A stretch of DNA of 64,000 nt from Auricularia sp. M13 (Eukaryota; Basidiomycota; Agaricomycetes; Auriculariales; Auriculariaceae), in the NCBI GenBank assembly GCA_037042915.1, contig CM073194.1, positions 4,340,001-4,404,000 of the forward strand. The letters are read 5' to 3'. The notes under the pieces were generated by a model. It saw nothing but the letters and a program-made list of their open reading frames with translations, searched no databases and was not told where the DNA came from. Numbering within the stretch: the first letter of the stretch is position 1; the number at the start of each line of letters is the position of its first letter. Shown here one piece after another: positions 1 to 10,826 of the stretch. The translations under genes were made by a program, and so were the position numbers.

Positions 1-476
1 CGAGGGCGGTGGCCTTTTGCACCTACGCAGCCCGAGGTTATGCGCGACGTATACCAGGACTGGGTCAACAACGCCAGGCTCATTGACAGCAACGGGCGTC
101 TCGACCGCAATGCGCCTGTTCCGCCTCAAGCTCCGGCCTCTTCGGCACCTCCTGCTGCCACATCAAACGCACCCCCTCAGGGTCCAGATGGTCAGAACCG
201 CTCGCTTACGACAATCCTCCCGTCGCTTGAGCAAGCCTTCAACATGATCTTCGAGGAGCAGAAGCGTATGCCAACTTGGTTCGCCACCGCAGTTGAAAAC
301 GAGTCCTGGGACGGGACCGGAAAAGAAAACGTTGCTAAGTATCTCGCGCTGAAGGACGCAATGAACCCGTAAGTTGTACTCTATACTGCTGCGACCCCCT
401 GCTTGTTGCTCCTGCTGTGAATGTGATTGTCACGTGCAGACCCTATTCGTCTGAACATGCAGCCGACGACGAGTGA
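1..476 (+). CDS. Unidentified protein, 3' end only
   Basis: An open frame enters from the left edge (reading ...PFAPTQPEVMRDVY...) and runs to position 368, where a consensus donor (GTAAGT) interrupts it. An acceptor at 437-439 restores the frame, and the last exon (440-476) encodes about a dozen residues ending in an acidic ...HAADDE tail before TGA. Reading straight through the donor would instead stop after ...DAMNP. The visible part has a Pro/Ala/Ser-rich linker (about residues 35-60) followed by a helical stretch containing EEQKRMPTWF. I do not recognise the family. The next gene starts 85 bp downstream on the same strand, so spacing is tight. Confidence 0.6.
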
Positions 477-560
477 AAGTCAAGGCATATCCGGCCCGGA
501 CGCACTATGTCAGCCGGAGCTGGACCCGAAGCTGACCCTGCCTGCTTTCTCAATTTCCCC

Positions 561-2045
561 ATGCCACCAGTAGGCAAGCCGTCTCTCATTCTCGTGACCG
601 GCGCGTCCGGCTTTCTCGCCGTGCATGTCGTGAAATGCCTTCTCCAGCGCGGTCATAGTGTGCGTGGAACAGTGCGATCAACGTCCAAGGGCCAGTATCT
701 CCGCGCGTTGTTCGATTCCGACTTTCCCGGCAAGTTTGAATATACAATCGTTGAAGACATTGGTTGTGTACGTCTCCGTTGCTTGTTCCCCTGGTTCCAG
801 TGCTTATCGGTGACTCCAGGAAGGCGCATTCGACGAAGCGGTCGTCGATGTAGACGCCATCGCGCATATTGCCTCTCCCGTGGCATTTTCCGGCCCAGAA
901 GACCCGCCAGAGTGTATGTAGGAATCTCTCATGAGACTCTACCTGAGATAATTGCTAATGTCTACTGTGGCAGCTCTGATCAACCCGGCGGTTGCTGGCA
1001 CACTTGAGCTGCTGAAGAGCGCGCACAAATACGGGTGAGTGCTAAGTAATTGATCTTCTCCGCTTCCCGCTGATTAACTACTTCTGACAGCTCGAAAGTC
1101 CAGCGGGTCGTGTATACCTCCTCTTACGCTGCCCTCCTGGAGCCCCATGACGGACCATACCAGTACAGCGAGGTAGCCATCCAGATTGATGAAGAACAAC
1201 TCTCAATAACTCTCTCACGTCCCCCACTTCTTGCAGAGCGACTGGAATGAGTATTCCATCGCTGAAGCATACAAGGCAGGGCCGCTCGCTGGAGTCCACA
1301 AGTACCGCGCATCAAAGAGCCTTGCCGAACGCGCCTTCTGGAGGTTTATTTCAGAGCAGAAGCATCAGTTCGACGGCGTTGCTGTCAACCCACCATTTAT
1401 CTATGGGGTATGAGACGATCGCACCGTCTCAATTCACGTTGCAACTAATCAGTTCCGACACTAGCCATTGCTCCACGAGATCCACTCTATCGACCAGCTA
1501 AACCTGTCAAGCAAGCTGCTCTGGGACAAATTCGCCCATGAGTTGCCCGACGGAGAGCTCACCGCTTACGCTGGGAACTACATCGACGTTCGGTGGGCAT
1601 AACGTGCATCGTCACCTCATGAACTCATCAGAACACCAGTGACACGGCGGAGGTGCATGCCGATGCTCTTGAGAAGGCAGAAGCGGCAGGTCATCGCCTG
1701 GTAGTTTCTGCTGGCCCCGTTTCTCACCAGGACTTCTGTGAGCATCAGCCCGCGGGATTGTTCTGAGATTCTGCTCTCTGAACCTCCTCTCTAGACGACG
1801 CGGCACACTCTCTCCCAGCGGGTTCCCTCCCGGCTCTCCCGTTCGCGATTCCTCGCGGGAAGCCAGGAGCAGGTGACGCTGTGCGCCCCACGTTCGTGGG
1901 TGCTTCTCCAGAATCAGCCCGCCTACTCGGACGTGAAGGCACCTTCAGAAAGTTGCCTGAGATTGTCAGGGACACGTTGCAGAGTATTGTGGACCGTGGT
2001 CTTATAGGGACGGTGAAGACAGGCTCTGAGCCAATGAGAATTTGA
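561..2045 (+). CDS. NAD(P)-dependent epimerase/reductase (Gre2 / dihydroflavonol-reductase-like)
   Basis: This is an extended short-chain dehydrogenase. The N-terminus has the Rossmann dinucleotide-binding motif VTGASGFLAVHV. Later exons carry the catalytic Ser region VVYTSSYAAL and the Tyr/Lys pair in HKYRASKSLAE, followed by NPPFIYG, all typical of Gre2-like methylglyoxal/aldehyde reductases and plant DFR relatives. I read about eight exons: 561-767 ends at donor GTACGT, the next starts at 820 (EGAFDEAVVDV), and the last begins near 1796 and ends ...SEPMRI at TGA 2043-2045. The start at 561 (MPPVGKPS) is preferred because the Rossmann strand follows at the usual distance. An in-frame ATG at 507 would add 18 residues. 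The protein probably acts in the cytosol, reducing a carbonyl compound; the substrate cannot be told. The gene is tail-to-tail with the SPX-EXS gene, 207 bp away. Confidence 0.85.
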
Positions 2046-2252
2046 GCCTCTCCGCCGAAGGTCACTCCTATCGCTATGTACTTACTCGTCAGTAGGCGGA
2101 GCAGTCCGTGAGGAGGAACAGGAACCTCCTCACGCATGGCTCGGCTCGTAGATGAAACCAATTCACAGATAAAATATCAGCTTCATGAGTCGTTCCAAGG
2201 TCGTCAAATCCAATGCGCACAAACCAATCGTACACGATGAAATCCCGCGACA

Positions 2253-5200
2253 TCACTCCGCATCCCGCGAATCATGGTGAACCATGGTGTGCGTCGCCGT
2301 CTCCGCCTCCAAATCATCATGTATGCTCTCCAACCCTGACAAGCGCACCGCGCTCTCGCGCATCCGCCGCCGCCTCCCAATCGCAGCGCGCGCGCGGCTC
2401 GCAGCCCCGCCGCCCGGGTGCTCGTCGTCCGAGTCCTCTTGCGTGTCGTGGAACGAGTATGGCAGCGGCACTTCGCGCGTGGCGCGGAACTGCGACAAAC
2501 CGTCAGAATGCCTGAAAAGCAGGGCGAAAGGACGTCGAAATGGGCTTACCTGATCGGCGTTACCGACGTGTTCGTTCTCCAGACGCACTGTAGGGCCGCT
2601 ATGAGTTATTTACCGACATGGTGTTAGACGTCGACGAACAGAAGTTCCACTGGATGCGACGCAACGCTTCCAAACAAGCCGCTATGAAGGCGCGCAGCTG
2701 TGTGCTCGGCCCCCGCATGGGCAAGTACAGAGTCCAGGCGAAACGCAGAATGACGTTGATGACCTGATCATGCGTCAATACTTGTGCATACGACCTGTTC
2801 TCTGCGACCTACAGTCGCCACAGGATACACCTAGCCAACCATCGTTACCTCTCCGCACGCACATAAAGCTAAGAAAGACGAACCCAGGTGTGGTTGCGGT
2901 AGATGATCTCGCGCTGCAACCAGTGCGCCGGCCAAGTCTTCGTGAAAACGGACCAATCCATGACCAAGTCCTATGCGCAGTGCGTCAGCATTCAGCAGCG
3001 CACTATCGCGACAGAACTAACCCAGTAAGACGTGTAACACGAACTGATAGTCGCGAAGAAAATCCAGACGGCAAGGTGCACGTCCCTGTTGCTCCCTTCA
3101 TCCCAGCCGCCAACATCAGGATGGGGCTGCGATGAATACAAACATAAACCCACGCACCAGAGTATCTCCAGTAATAGTAGCACAGGTACGTGACGATGGA
3201 GCTTCCGTATTTGCCGCCCTGTGCATCAGAGAAAAATAAAATAAAAAGAGAAAAGAAATGAGCAATGAGCTTTTTTCTGTCTTCGCGTTCACAGATCGCA
3301 TCGACGCACGTTGACAAGATGCATATACTTCCCTTCGTCCGCATAACGCCGTACACACTGCACAAGACGCACGAGCGACGGCAGGCTCGAGAGGAAGAAC
3401 ATGACGGGCCAGTGCGGGTTGCGGGTCGTCTCGCAGTGCGGGATCGCGTGCTCCCACCCGCCCGACGCCGCGCACCCGATGAAGTACAGGCTCGACAGCG
3501 AGTACGTCAAGGAGCAGAACTGGTCGCCCAGCCAGAAGTCTGCGAACTACAAAGTCCAACGCTCAGTCAGTGCTCTGCGTTTCGGGAGCGGGAGCTGGAG
3601 ACATTGCTGGCCTCACCTCGACGCGGTGCACGCCGCTGGTGAGCAGGCCGCCGGTGTAGCGCATGATCCACCAGCGCGCGCGCTTGAGGAAGAGCGGGAT
3701 GGGGTCGAGCATGAAGACGAGGACGAAGAGGATCCAGATCAGCGGCCACGCCGTCGGGTCGCCGAGCCCGGAGAACGAGAGCAGGAATGCGTAGGAAAGC
3801 GTCATGAGCAAGAATGCGGGTATCTACAGTCATTCGGTCAGTAAAAACAGTAGCAAAGGGCTGGAGGGACGTACCTGGGCATATTGTCTGCTGTCTATAG
3901 CAGTTCTGAGATCCAGTTCTTTTGATTGCAGTCAGTTAGACTTCAAGCAGGGATGGAGGAACGCCTGTACGCACCGAAGATGAATATGTAATTGATGCGC
4001 GCGCGCGCCCAGCCGATCACGTTGAGCGCGATGAGCGTCGCAAATGCCGTCGGGACGAAGAGCGCGGCGTATGCCTGCAACAGCGCCTTCCAAGCGGGTA
4101 TCCGCTCGCGTACATGCTCCTGGTACGCTGTAGTAGATCCGCCATGTCAGTCAGCTGCAGCCATGATCCAAGACGAAGAATAACGCACACAGATAGATTC
4201 CCGCGACGATGGCGGGCACGGCGAGCCCGAGGAACACGCCGGCGCGGAACGCACTCGAATAGTGCGTCGTCTGCCGCACAGTCGCGCGCAGGCGGTCGCG
4301 CGTCCGCTTGATGTTGCCACCCTCTGCAATGAAAGGACCGCGTAAGTTAGCGTGCCATACAGACGGCGAACCGATAAATCCGACGAACCAAAGAACTCGG
4401 CGTAGAGCTGCTCTACCTCCTTCATCATGTCCTCCAGCGCCTTTTTGGATGTGAAGCGCAGAGGCTCAATCTACGGAAGGTTTCTGCTTCAGCTGGGTCG
4501 TCCTTCGGCTAACAAGCATCGCGAGTCGTACCCTTTCGGACATGTACAGCTCGCGCGATGAATTCTACGTCAAGATGAGGAAGAAACATAGCGGGGATTG
4601 CGCGTAATTGCGCGTACCCTGGTGTATTTGTCGAACTTCTTGAGGGCTTTACGAAAGCCCGTTTCGTTCAGCACCTGGCGTGGAGGTCAGACAGCAAATG
4701 TTGGTGCTGACGCTCATCACATACACGATAATCATTGAGCAATTCGAGCCCCCTGCAGAGAAAGTAAGTAATATGGATGACACCCTGAGGCAGGCAACTT
4801 CACCTGTAGAACTCGCGAAGAGCAGTCTTCAGCTTGCGTTTCGCGGACGCATAATCTTCCGGCTCGGCGTGCGTCTGCGTCTGGAGCACGACGGGCGAGG
4901 AATCTGCGTTCCCCCGCGCGCGGACGGTGGTGAACCGCGACTGGGCGCCGTCGTCGTCGTTCAAGCCCCAGTTGGGTATGTGCGACAGCAGCTCGCCGAC
5001 GACGGGTAGCAGTCCTTGCCGCACTTTTCCTGGATACGCTGCCTAAGAGAATACAATCAACACCCGCATGGATAAGAACTGCGGGATGTCGCACATGGAA
5101 CAGCTTGCGGTGCCCGCGGAGCTCGTTGAGCTGGTCCTTGAGCACAATCAGGCGCGTACGCGCCGCCGCCTCGCGCGATACGTAGAAGTCCTCGATCTTC

Positions 5201-5984
5201 TCGGCCTCCGCGTCGAGCTTCTCGAAGAACTGACGTTCCAGCGGGTCGCAGGTGGCGAGAAACTCGTTGAGGTTGGCGTAGACCGGCGTGGACGTTCGCG
5301 CTGGGAATGGTTAGCACACTCACATTGCTCCCACACGGGCGTACGTAAAACCAACGAACTCAGACGCCAGGAGGCGCGTCGGTGCAGCGTGCCCAGGAGA
5401 CGAAGCGTGCCGGGCGCTGCCTGCCCCTGGTGCGACTCGACGCCTTCAAGCGCGCCGAGGCTCGTTCGAGACCTTGACATTGCGCGCTGCAACACAGCGG
5501 TTTAGTAGGGGCATTTCTATCTTCAGAAACGTGAACGAGCGCACTCGAGGATCCTGGACTGTAATGGACGTTGCGCGCGTTCGCAGTGCTTGAGCTGGGC
5601 TCGGCGTTGGACTCGTTGCCGGCGGCGGTAGCTCCATCGGCGGCGGGTTGGCCGTGCTTGGCCTGCGCGCACTAGCACCAGGGCCAGCGGGCGAGGTGTC
5701 AGTGCTGCCATAGTTCCTTTGGATGGCCGAGTCCGTCGACACCTTGCGGCCCAAGCCCAAGCTGGTCTGCGACTGCGACGGCGTCTGGGGCGGCAGAAAC
5801 TCGCTGGCGTTGCGGGCCTTGGCGCGCCGTATGGCGCTGATGTGTTTCTTGAGCCCTTTGAAGTCGATGTACTTCTTCTTCCATTCAGGAATCTGCGTGT
5901 CTTCAAGGTACCTGCAGGCGCGTCGTAGTTAACGTCAGTTGAACGCACTGAGACGCAGCCCACTGCATACCGGGCAAACTTCAT
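2253..5984 (-). CDS. SPX-EXS domain phosphate exporter (SYG1/XPR1 family)
   Basis: The start MKFARY|LEDTQIPEWKKKY is the classic SPX N-terminus, with the first intron inside the Tyr codon context; KKYIDFKGLKKHI follows. The SPX core continues with ERQFFEKLDAEAEKIEDFY and LIVLKDQLNEL and contains a long Ser/Pro-rich insert (SDSAIQ..., PAPPATSPTPSP). After DMMKEVEQLYAEFF come hydrophobic segments (AGVFLGLAVPAIVAGIYL) and the EXS domain: the transmembrane block LIWILFVLVFMLDPIPLF, FWLGDQFCSLTYSL, then the conserved end LEALRRIQWNF / LRLENEHVGNADQ / FRATREVPLPY. Introns split the last three. In this family SPX senses inositol pyrophosphates and EXS forms the phosphate export path at the plasma or Golgi membrane. 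A polar tail with an EDSDDE patch ends at 2253. Roughly a dozen short introns are needed, and I placed only some of them exactly. Confidence 0.88.
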
Positions 5985-6316
5985 AGTGGAAGCATGAGCA
6001 CAGAGAGCGTTGATAGGGGCAGTCTGCTTTTGCGGTCACACGACAAGAAATGGTACGGAGACAAGCGCCGGATCGGGGATTTAGGTCGCGAAGCGACCAG
6101 CCACTGGGACTGTGCATTCCAGTTGCATAACGTGGCGACCCTCAGAATATCCCACCTCGCAAATGACATCGGGAAAAACGAGCGTGGTTCTATGCAGCAG
6201 CAATGAAAACTCTACACTTTGATGTCCATTCGCAGCTCACGATCCATAGAGCATGAAGAGAGCCTATCCAGAATTACGAAACGGCAGCCGCTCGCAGCGC
6301 CATAAATTAACGCCTA

Positions 6317-7795
6317 CTAGGGCTTCGGATTCCGTCCCAGGGCGCCCACGCTTCCACGCCCATCGTTGATGCGCTCGCGATCCATCGCGTCCCACGCAGC
6401 CCACCACTGCGCGCGTTCGGCAGGCATGTCGGGCTCTTCGTGCCACTCCCAGGGCTTGGTTCCTGTGTAATGCAGGACGCGCACGTCCTGCTCGAAGAGC
6501 GACCACATGTTGGGGAACACGCGCTTTATGCCGAGCTGCTCAAAGGTTCAGCTGCAGTTCCCAATCTCTTGTAAAGGGGAGGATGCGCACCTGCCCATTG
6601 TAGATGTACGGCAGGATCGTCATATCACGCTTCCAGTATGCTGAGCGGCTTCAGATGCCGTACTCGAGGTGCTGGTGACAGACTTGAAGGGACGTACCGT
6701 CCAGCAGCGCCTGCTCCGCGAAGATCACGTCGTATCTGAATGTGGGCGCAATCTCCAACATATGCTTCACTAGCTGCCGGTTCGGCTTGAGCAGCAGCGT
6801 GCCCGAGTTGATCGTCGGGAGCCAGCCAAAGCCTGCGCAACGCTCAGAGTCAGCGACGGAAGAAACAGTACCGCACGCCCAGCCGCACCCATACGGACGT
6901 CCCGCGCGGCAGCGAGGGGCACGGGGAACGCCCAGATCTCCTTGAAGGGCCGGACGACGAGCATGTCGGCGTCGAGGTGCACGATCGCGTCGAACTCGTC
7001 CTCGAGCTCGAACAGGCGCAGCTTCGTGTACGTGTCCATGAAGTTGCGCGCGGGAAGCCGCGCGGCGCTCGGCGACGACACGCGCGCCATGGGCCGCAGC
7101 TCCCAGCCCGCGGACTCGAGCAGCGCGAGCGACGTGTTGTAGAGCCGCCCCGGGATGTAAACCAGCAGCATTTTCTGCGCTGCATCCGCCTCCCTATTTC
7201 AGTGTGAAATAATGAATGAGCGACATGCTGAAAAGCGGGGATCATCTTCTGGACGTACAGCATACCATGCTTGACCAGCGAATGCCCGAGCAACAGTGCG
7301 CCGGGGACGTAGGCCTCGTTGTAGAGCGTAGTGGCGTACGCGCGTCTCGAGGAGTCATTGGTGGGCGCAAAAGGCGTCTTGTAGAAGGACAGCGGGTGCG
7401 TTACATAGGCCACTCCCAGACTGGACCAGGACAAGTCGATTTATTCCATTTCGGGCGAAAGTGGCAAGGGTCGGACGTTGGCAGGCCACGTCAGACAACC
7501 GCGACAGCACCATTCCATATATGAACGAGGCCGCAAGATGAGCACGGGATAGTGGCCGAGCAAGATACGCGCATGAGCACGAGCACGGGACGCAAAGCCG
7601 CGGAGCCACAGATATCGGAAAGTTCGATGTTCGGTCAGCTGCGGGCTCGAGGTGATGTAATAGACACGGGCACACGCACGAAGTGTAGTATCGCCAGCCC
7701 CATAACGCTCCCGCGAGGAAGGACACAAGTAAAGCGGCCAGCGCATTCTTTCCATTGAACCCGCGAGGAAGGCGGGGGAGACCCATGATCGCCAA
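6317..7795 (-). CDS. Family 8 glycosyltransferase with N-terminal membrane anchor
   Basis: The N-terminal exon reads MAIMGLPRLPRGF then a hydrophobic span ALAALLVSFLAGALWGW, a likely type II signal anchor. After an intron the GT8 domain begins with AYATTLYNEAYVPGALLLGHSL, continues with KMLLVYIPGRLYN, and carries the metal/nucleotide-sugar DXD motif in IVHLDADMLVV. Further conserved blocks are FGWLPTINSGTLLLKP, FAEQALLD and the C-terminal VLHYTGTKPWEW. The closest families are fungal glycogenin/galactinol-synthase-like transferases that use UDP-sugars. The anchor suggests the Golgi lumen rather than cytosolic glycogen priming. An alternative upstream start at 7836 exists in another frame and lacks the anchor. 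Acceptor and donor substrates are not evident from sequence. Confidence 0.85.
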
Positions 7796-7836
7796 ATTGC
7801 CTCCGCATTGTTCTCCCGCTCTTGAAATTTCTGCAT

Positions 7837-8257
7837 TCTTGGTGCGTCGAATATAAAAGGCTAGATATGCGTCTCAGTGTGTGTATGCACCTCTGACCCG
7901 GTCGAGACTAGGCATCAGTGGCAGTCAAAATGCGCAGTCGCCATGCCGAAGTAAATCCTCAGCGGCAGGATGAGACTCGATTCTTCCTCCAGATCCAGCT
8001 CATGGCAAAGTTATCCTGTAGGCTGTGGTACATTTACCCCGCTGCTTGCATCTGGGGACTTTGATGAGACGGCCGTCAGGCCGCGGCACCTTGAAGTGCA
8101 AGTGCAGCTCTCCAAAAATGCTTGAGGTCAGCTCTGAACACAGAGTCGTCATGGCTATCCAGTCGTATGTATAAATCGAGTCTCATATCGTAAGTGGCTA
8201 TAGTTGTACAATAAGTTCTTAAGTACCATGCTTTCTGTCAGGTCCGACTCAGTCGGC
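7837..8257. other. Intergenic stretch between GT8 and F-box genes
   Basis: About 420 bp. It should hold the GT8 promoter (right of 7795, transcribed leftward) and the F-box terminator. I see no conserved ORF or repeat in it. A short TATAAA-like string (ATATAAAAGG) lies near 7851-7860, about 55 bp upstream of the GT8 start, and could be its TATA box. Confidence 0.4.
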
Positions 8258-10028
8258 CTACCAGGTCAGTAAATCGTGCATAACCGCATGGTCTTTACCA
8301 AATAGTGGAACCATGTCATCCTCAAGGTCAAGACGACCTATCATTGCCACAAGTTCAGCGAGCGCTGTAATGTTCGATTCGAGAAGCCTAATACCGCGCA
8401 GCACCAGCTGAGGGACAGGCACGGTGTCTAACCACAAGCGACTTTGTATCAGCCCGATAATGTCCCCGGGAGGTATGACCGCTGCGGCAGAGGCCTGTAG
8501 GCCGTCCATGCCTATGGGGCACCGCGAAATCGCAAGGGTCCGTAGCGATGGGCAGCGGAGCGTATAATCCTGCTCGGAGTCCATCGGCAGAGCGAACACA
8601 CTCTCCGGCTCTGAATCTCCACCGCCCCGTGGAAGCACGAGGTGAATCTCGAGCTCCTCAAGATGCACCATATGAGGAAACGGGGCCAGAAGCTTCCAGC
8701 AGTTCTCGAAGAGGCTCAGTCTCGTGATGTTGCGGAAGAGCGTCGAGTTGCGCAGCCATGAGCTCGGCAGATCGCGCAGGTCAATGTCGTGGATCGTGCG
8801 TTGCTCCCCGAGCGCGTTCGTCAGGTGCAGATGCACCTTGTCCTTCGCCTTCGCAGAATCCTCGGACGACGATGCTGCCAGTGAACGTGCCACAGCGAGC
8901 GATGAGAATGGGCGACACGACGTATAGGCAGCCGTCAGCCTGAGCACGTCGACCACGCGCTTTTTGGAGCACGTTCCGGAACGGAAGGACACACAAAAGT
9001 GTTTGATTTGTGGCGCGCACTGAGCAATGCCCCTCACTCTCTCGGAAGGGACGAATACGACGTCCATCGTGTTGATAATAAGGACGAATAGCGAGAGTGA
9101 GGGTGGGAAAACGACCTCTCCCGCCCCAAGTCCACTGAATCCAGCAACTTCGAGCCCTAGCGCCTCTAGGTTTGGCAGTGCTGGCAGAAGGTCACCGAGG
9201 TCGGGCGTCAAAGTCCAGCGCTCTACTGTTCCCAGAAGGAGATGTCGCACAGAGCCCAGTGCAGACCAACGGGGAGATGGGAATGAAATGTCGAGATGTT
9301 TGACACGCTGCAGGCGAGGCGCGCAGCCTCCGAATAGCTCAACGTCATCAGGGTCAAAATCAAAGCCATGTAACGGGTTGAACAGCACAAAGGTGGTGAG
9401 GATAGGTGCAGGGCACGCCAGAGCGCGACTCAATGCGACGTCTTGATCCACAGTCAGCGTGTCGTCCATAGTATCGATACTCAGGTTCAGTACCCGAACA
9501 TGCGACAGGTGCTGGCACAGACAGTCCGCCACTTCGTTTACGTTGGCCAGTTCGACTAGAATATCCAGTCGAACAGGCGCCATACGAGCACGCGCCAGCC
9601 GCTCTCGCAAACTTCCTGCAGGGAAGTTACGCACAGTAATGGTGGACCAAAGAAGCGATGATGCAGCCAGAGATATTGTGCGCCAGTTCTTGCAGACATG
9701 CGAGGTGCTGATTTTGTCGCGGAGGTCGAGGCATGAGAAAATATGGCAAAGAAGTTCAGCGGGAAGGCGCGAAGTCGCGGGAGGCTTATCCAGTCGTTTA
9801 GCGAAGTCCTCGTAGGACACTGTGACTAGATTTGATACGCATGACTGAACACGCAAGCGCAGTTCCGACGCAGTGCTGGTAAAATGAATCAGTACTGAAC
9901 TGGCTTCGTGAAAGAATCATGACTGCCGACCATTTTCCACTCAGCAAGACGGCAGCCTCAGAGCACACCGCTAAGACTGCGTTCTCGAGCGCAGACGCTC
10001 GTTCCTGGGAAATGATTAACTCTGACAT
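8258..10028 (-). CDS. F-box protein with diverged leucine-rich C-terminal region
   Basis: The F-box is plain in the second exon: SRLPAELLCHIFSCLDLRDK...VCKNWRTISLAASSLLW. The first exon (10028-9931) encodes MSELIISQERASALENAVL, a short helical N-terminus common in basidiomycete F-box proteins. Its donor at 9930 and the acceptor before 9875 join in frame, with a CTGAT branch motif between. The product is about 571 aa. The rest (roughly 130-560) shows irregular Leu-rich repeats typical of substrate-recognition regions. In this family the F-box binds Skp1 in SCF ubiquitin ligases; the target is unknown. The gene starts about 800 bp from the Helitron gene start, in a divergent arrangement. Confidence 0.85.
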
Positions 10029-10159
10029 GGTGGTCGCGGTCAAAGGAGAGGCGGCAATGGACAGAACTCCGACCAACTCATTTCTTTCACCCCTTCTTTA
10101 AAGAAACGTCGTGTCTGTCCGTCACGCCTCCGCGGACACGGCCAATCTACTCTCAAGTC

Positions 10160-10201
10160 TACTCGCCGTTTTCGATCGTTTACTCGCCGTTTTCGATCGT
10201 T
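10160..10201. repeat. Two tandem copies of a 20-bp unit
   Basis: The unit ACTCGCCGTTTTCGATCGTT occurs at 10160-10179 and again at 10182-10201, separated by two bases. It lies in the non-coding stretch between the F-box gene and the Helitron gene. Confidence 0.85.
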
Positions 10202-10358
10202 CCTGAGTCCGCGTTCCGCGTTCCGGCACAACCCGCTTTCTGTCTCTTGCCGCGAGCGACCCCCCCGCACCCGCAACCCGTAATGCACTACCGCGACGGG
10301 TTCCCGCCCGGCCGTGACGTGCCGTCAAACGCGACGCGCTGCCAAAGGCGACGATGCC

Positions 10359-10440
10359 GCTCGCGATGCAGCGCAGTGCAGCTCGCGATGCAGCGCAGTG
10401 CAGCTCGCGATGCAGCGCAGTGCAGCTCGCTCTGCAGCAC
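10359..10440. repeat. 22-bp tandem repeat, three full copies plus a partial
   Basis: The 22-bp unit begins GCTCGCGATGCAGCGCAGTG. Copies lie at 10359-10380, 10381-10402 and 10403-10424, apparently identical, followed by a decayed partial copy. There are no spacers, so this is a minisatellite and not a CRISPR. It sits upstream of the Helitron gene and may be inside the element, since the 5' terminus was not found. Confidence 0.9.
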
Positions 10441-10826
10441 GATGCCCGCCGCCCCAACGCTCCAACACGCGAAGCCCTGCGACGCGACGCCCTACCCAAT
10501 GCCACTCCCTCGCTGCTCTTCACTTCCTGACGCGCTTCCCTCATCTTCTACGCACTGTTCCTATTATTTCGCCCGTCGTCCGTTTTTTACTGGCCTCTCC
10601 CCGATCCTTTACTTGCCCACCCCTGCTCATGTCATCTATACTGTGGGGAACTTTTATAATGCGACCTGCCTGGCCCTAGATTTTGCTCCTGTCTGCGTCT
10701 TCTCCTGGACCCATTGCAAACCAGGCCAGTCGATCGTCCTCGGCCCATGGTAGCGCCCCGCCAGAGAGACAGTCTCTTAATGTATAGCATGCTCTACGGC
10801 CCTCAGCACCTCCTGCCGTGTCCATC

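Noticed and set aside
2213-2640. Plus-strand frames over the SPX-EXS 3' end
   Set aside because: The minus strand encodes the conserved LENEHVGNADQ / FRATREVPLPY end of the EXS domain, which explains the region.
6040-6110. tRNA-like hairpin GGTCGC-GAA-GCGACC and nearby TTCGCGACC string
   Set aside because: Only one stem is present; the rest of a cloverleaf is missing on both strands.
10359-10440. Short repeat array considered as CRISPR
   Set aside because: Units are directly adjacent without spacers and the organism is a fungus; it is a minisatellite.
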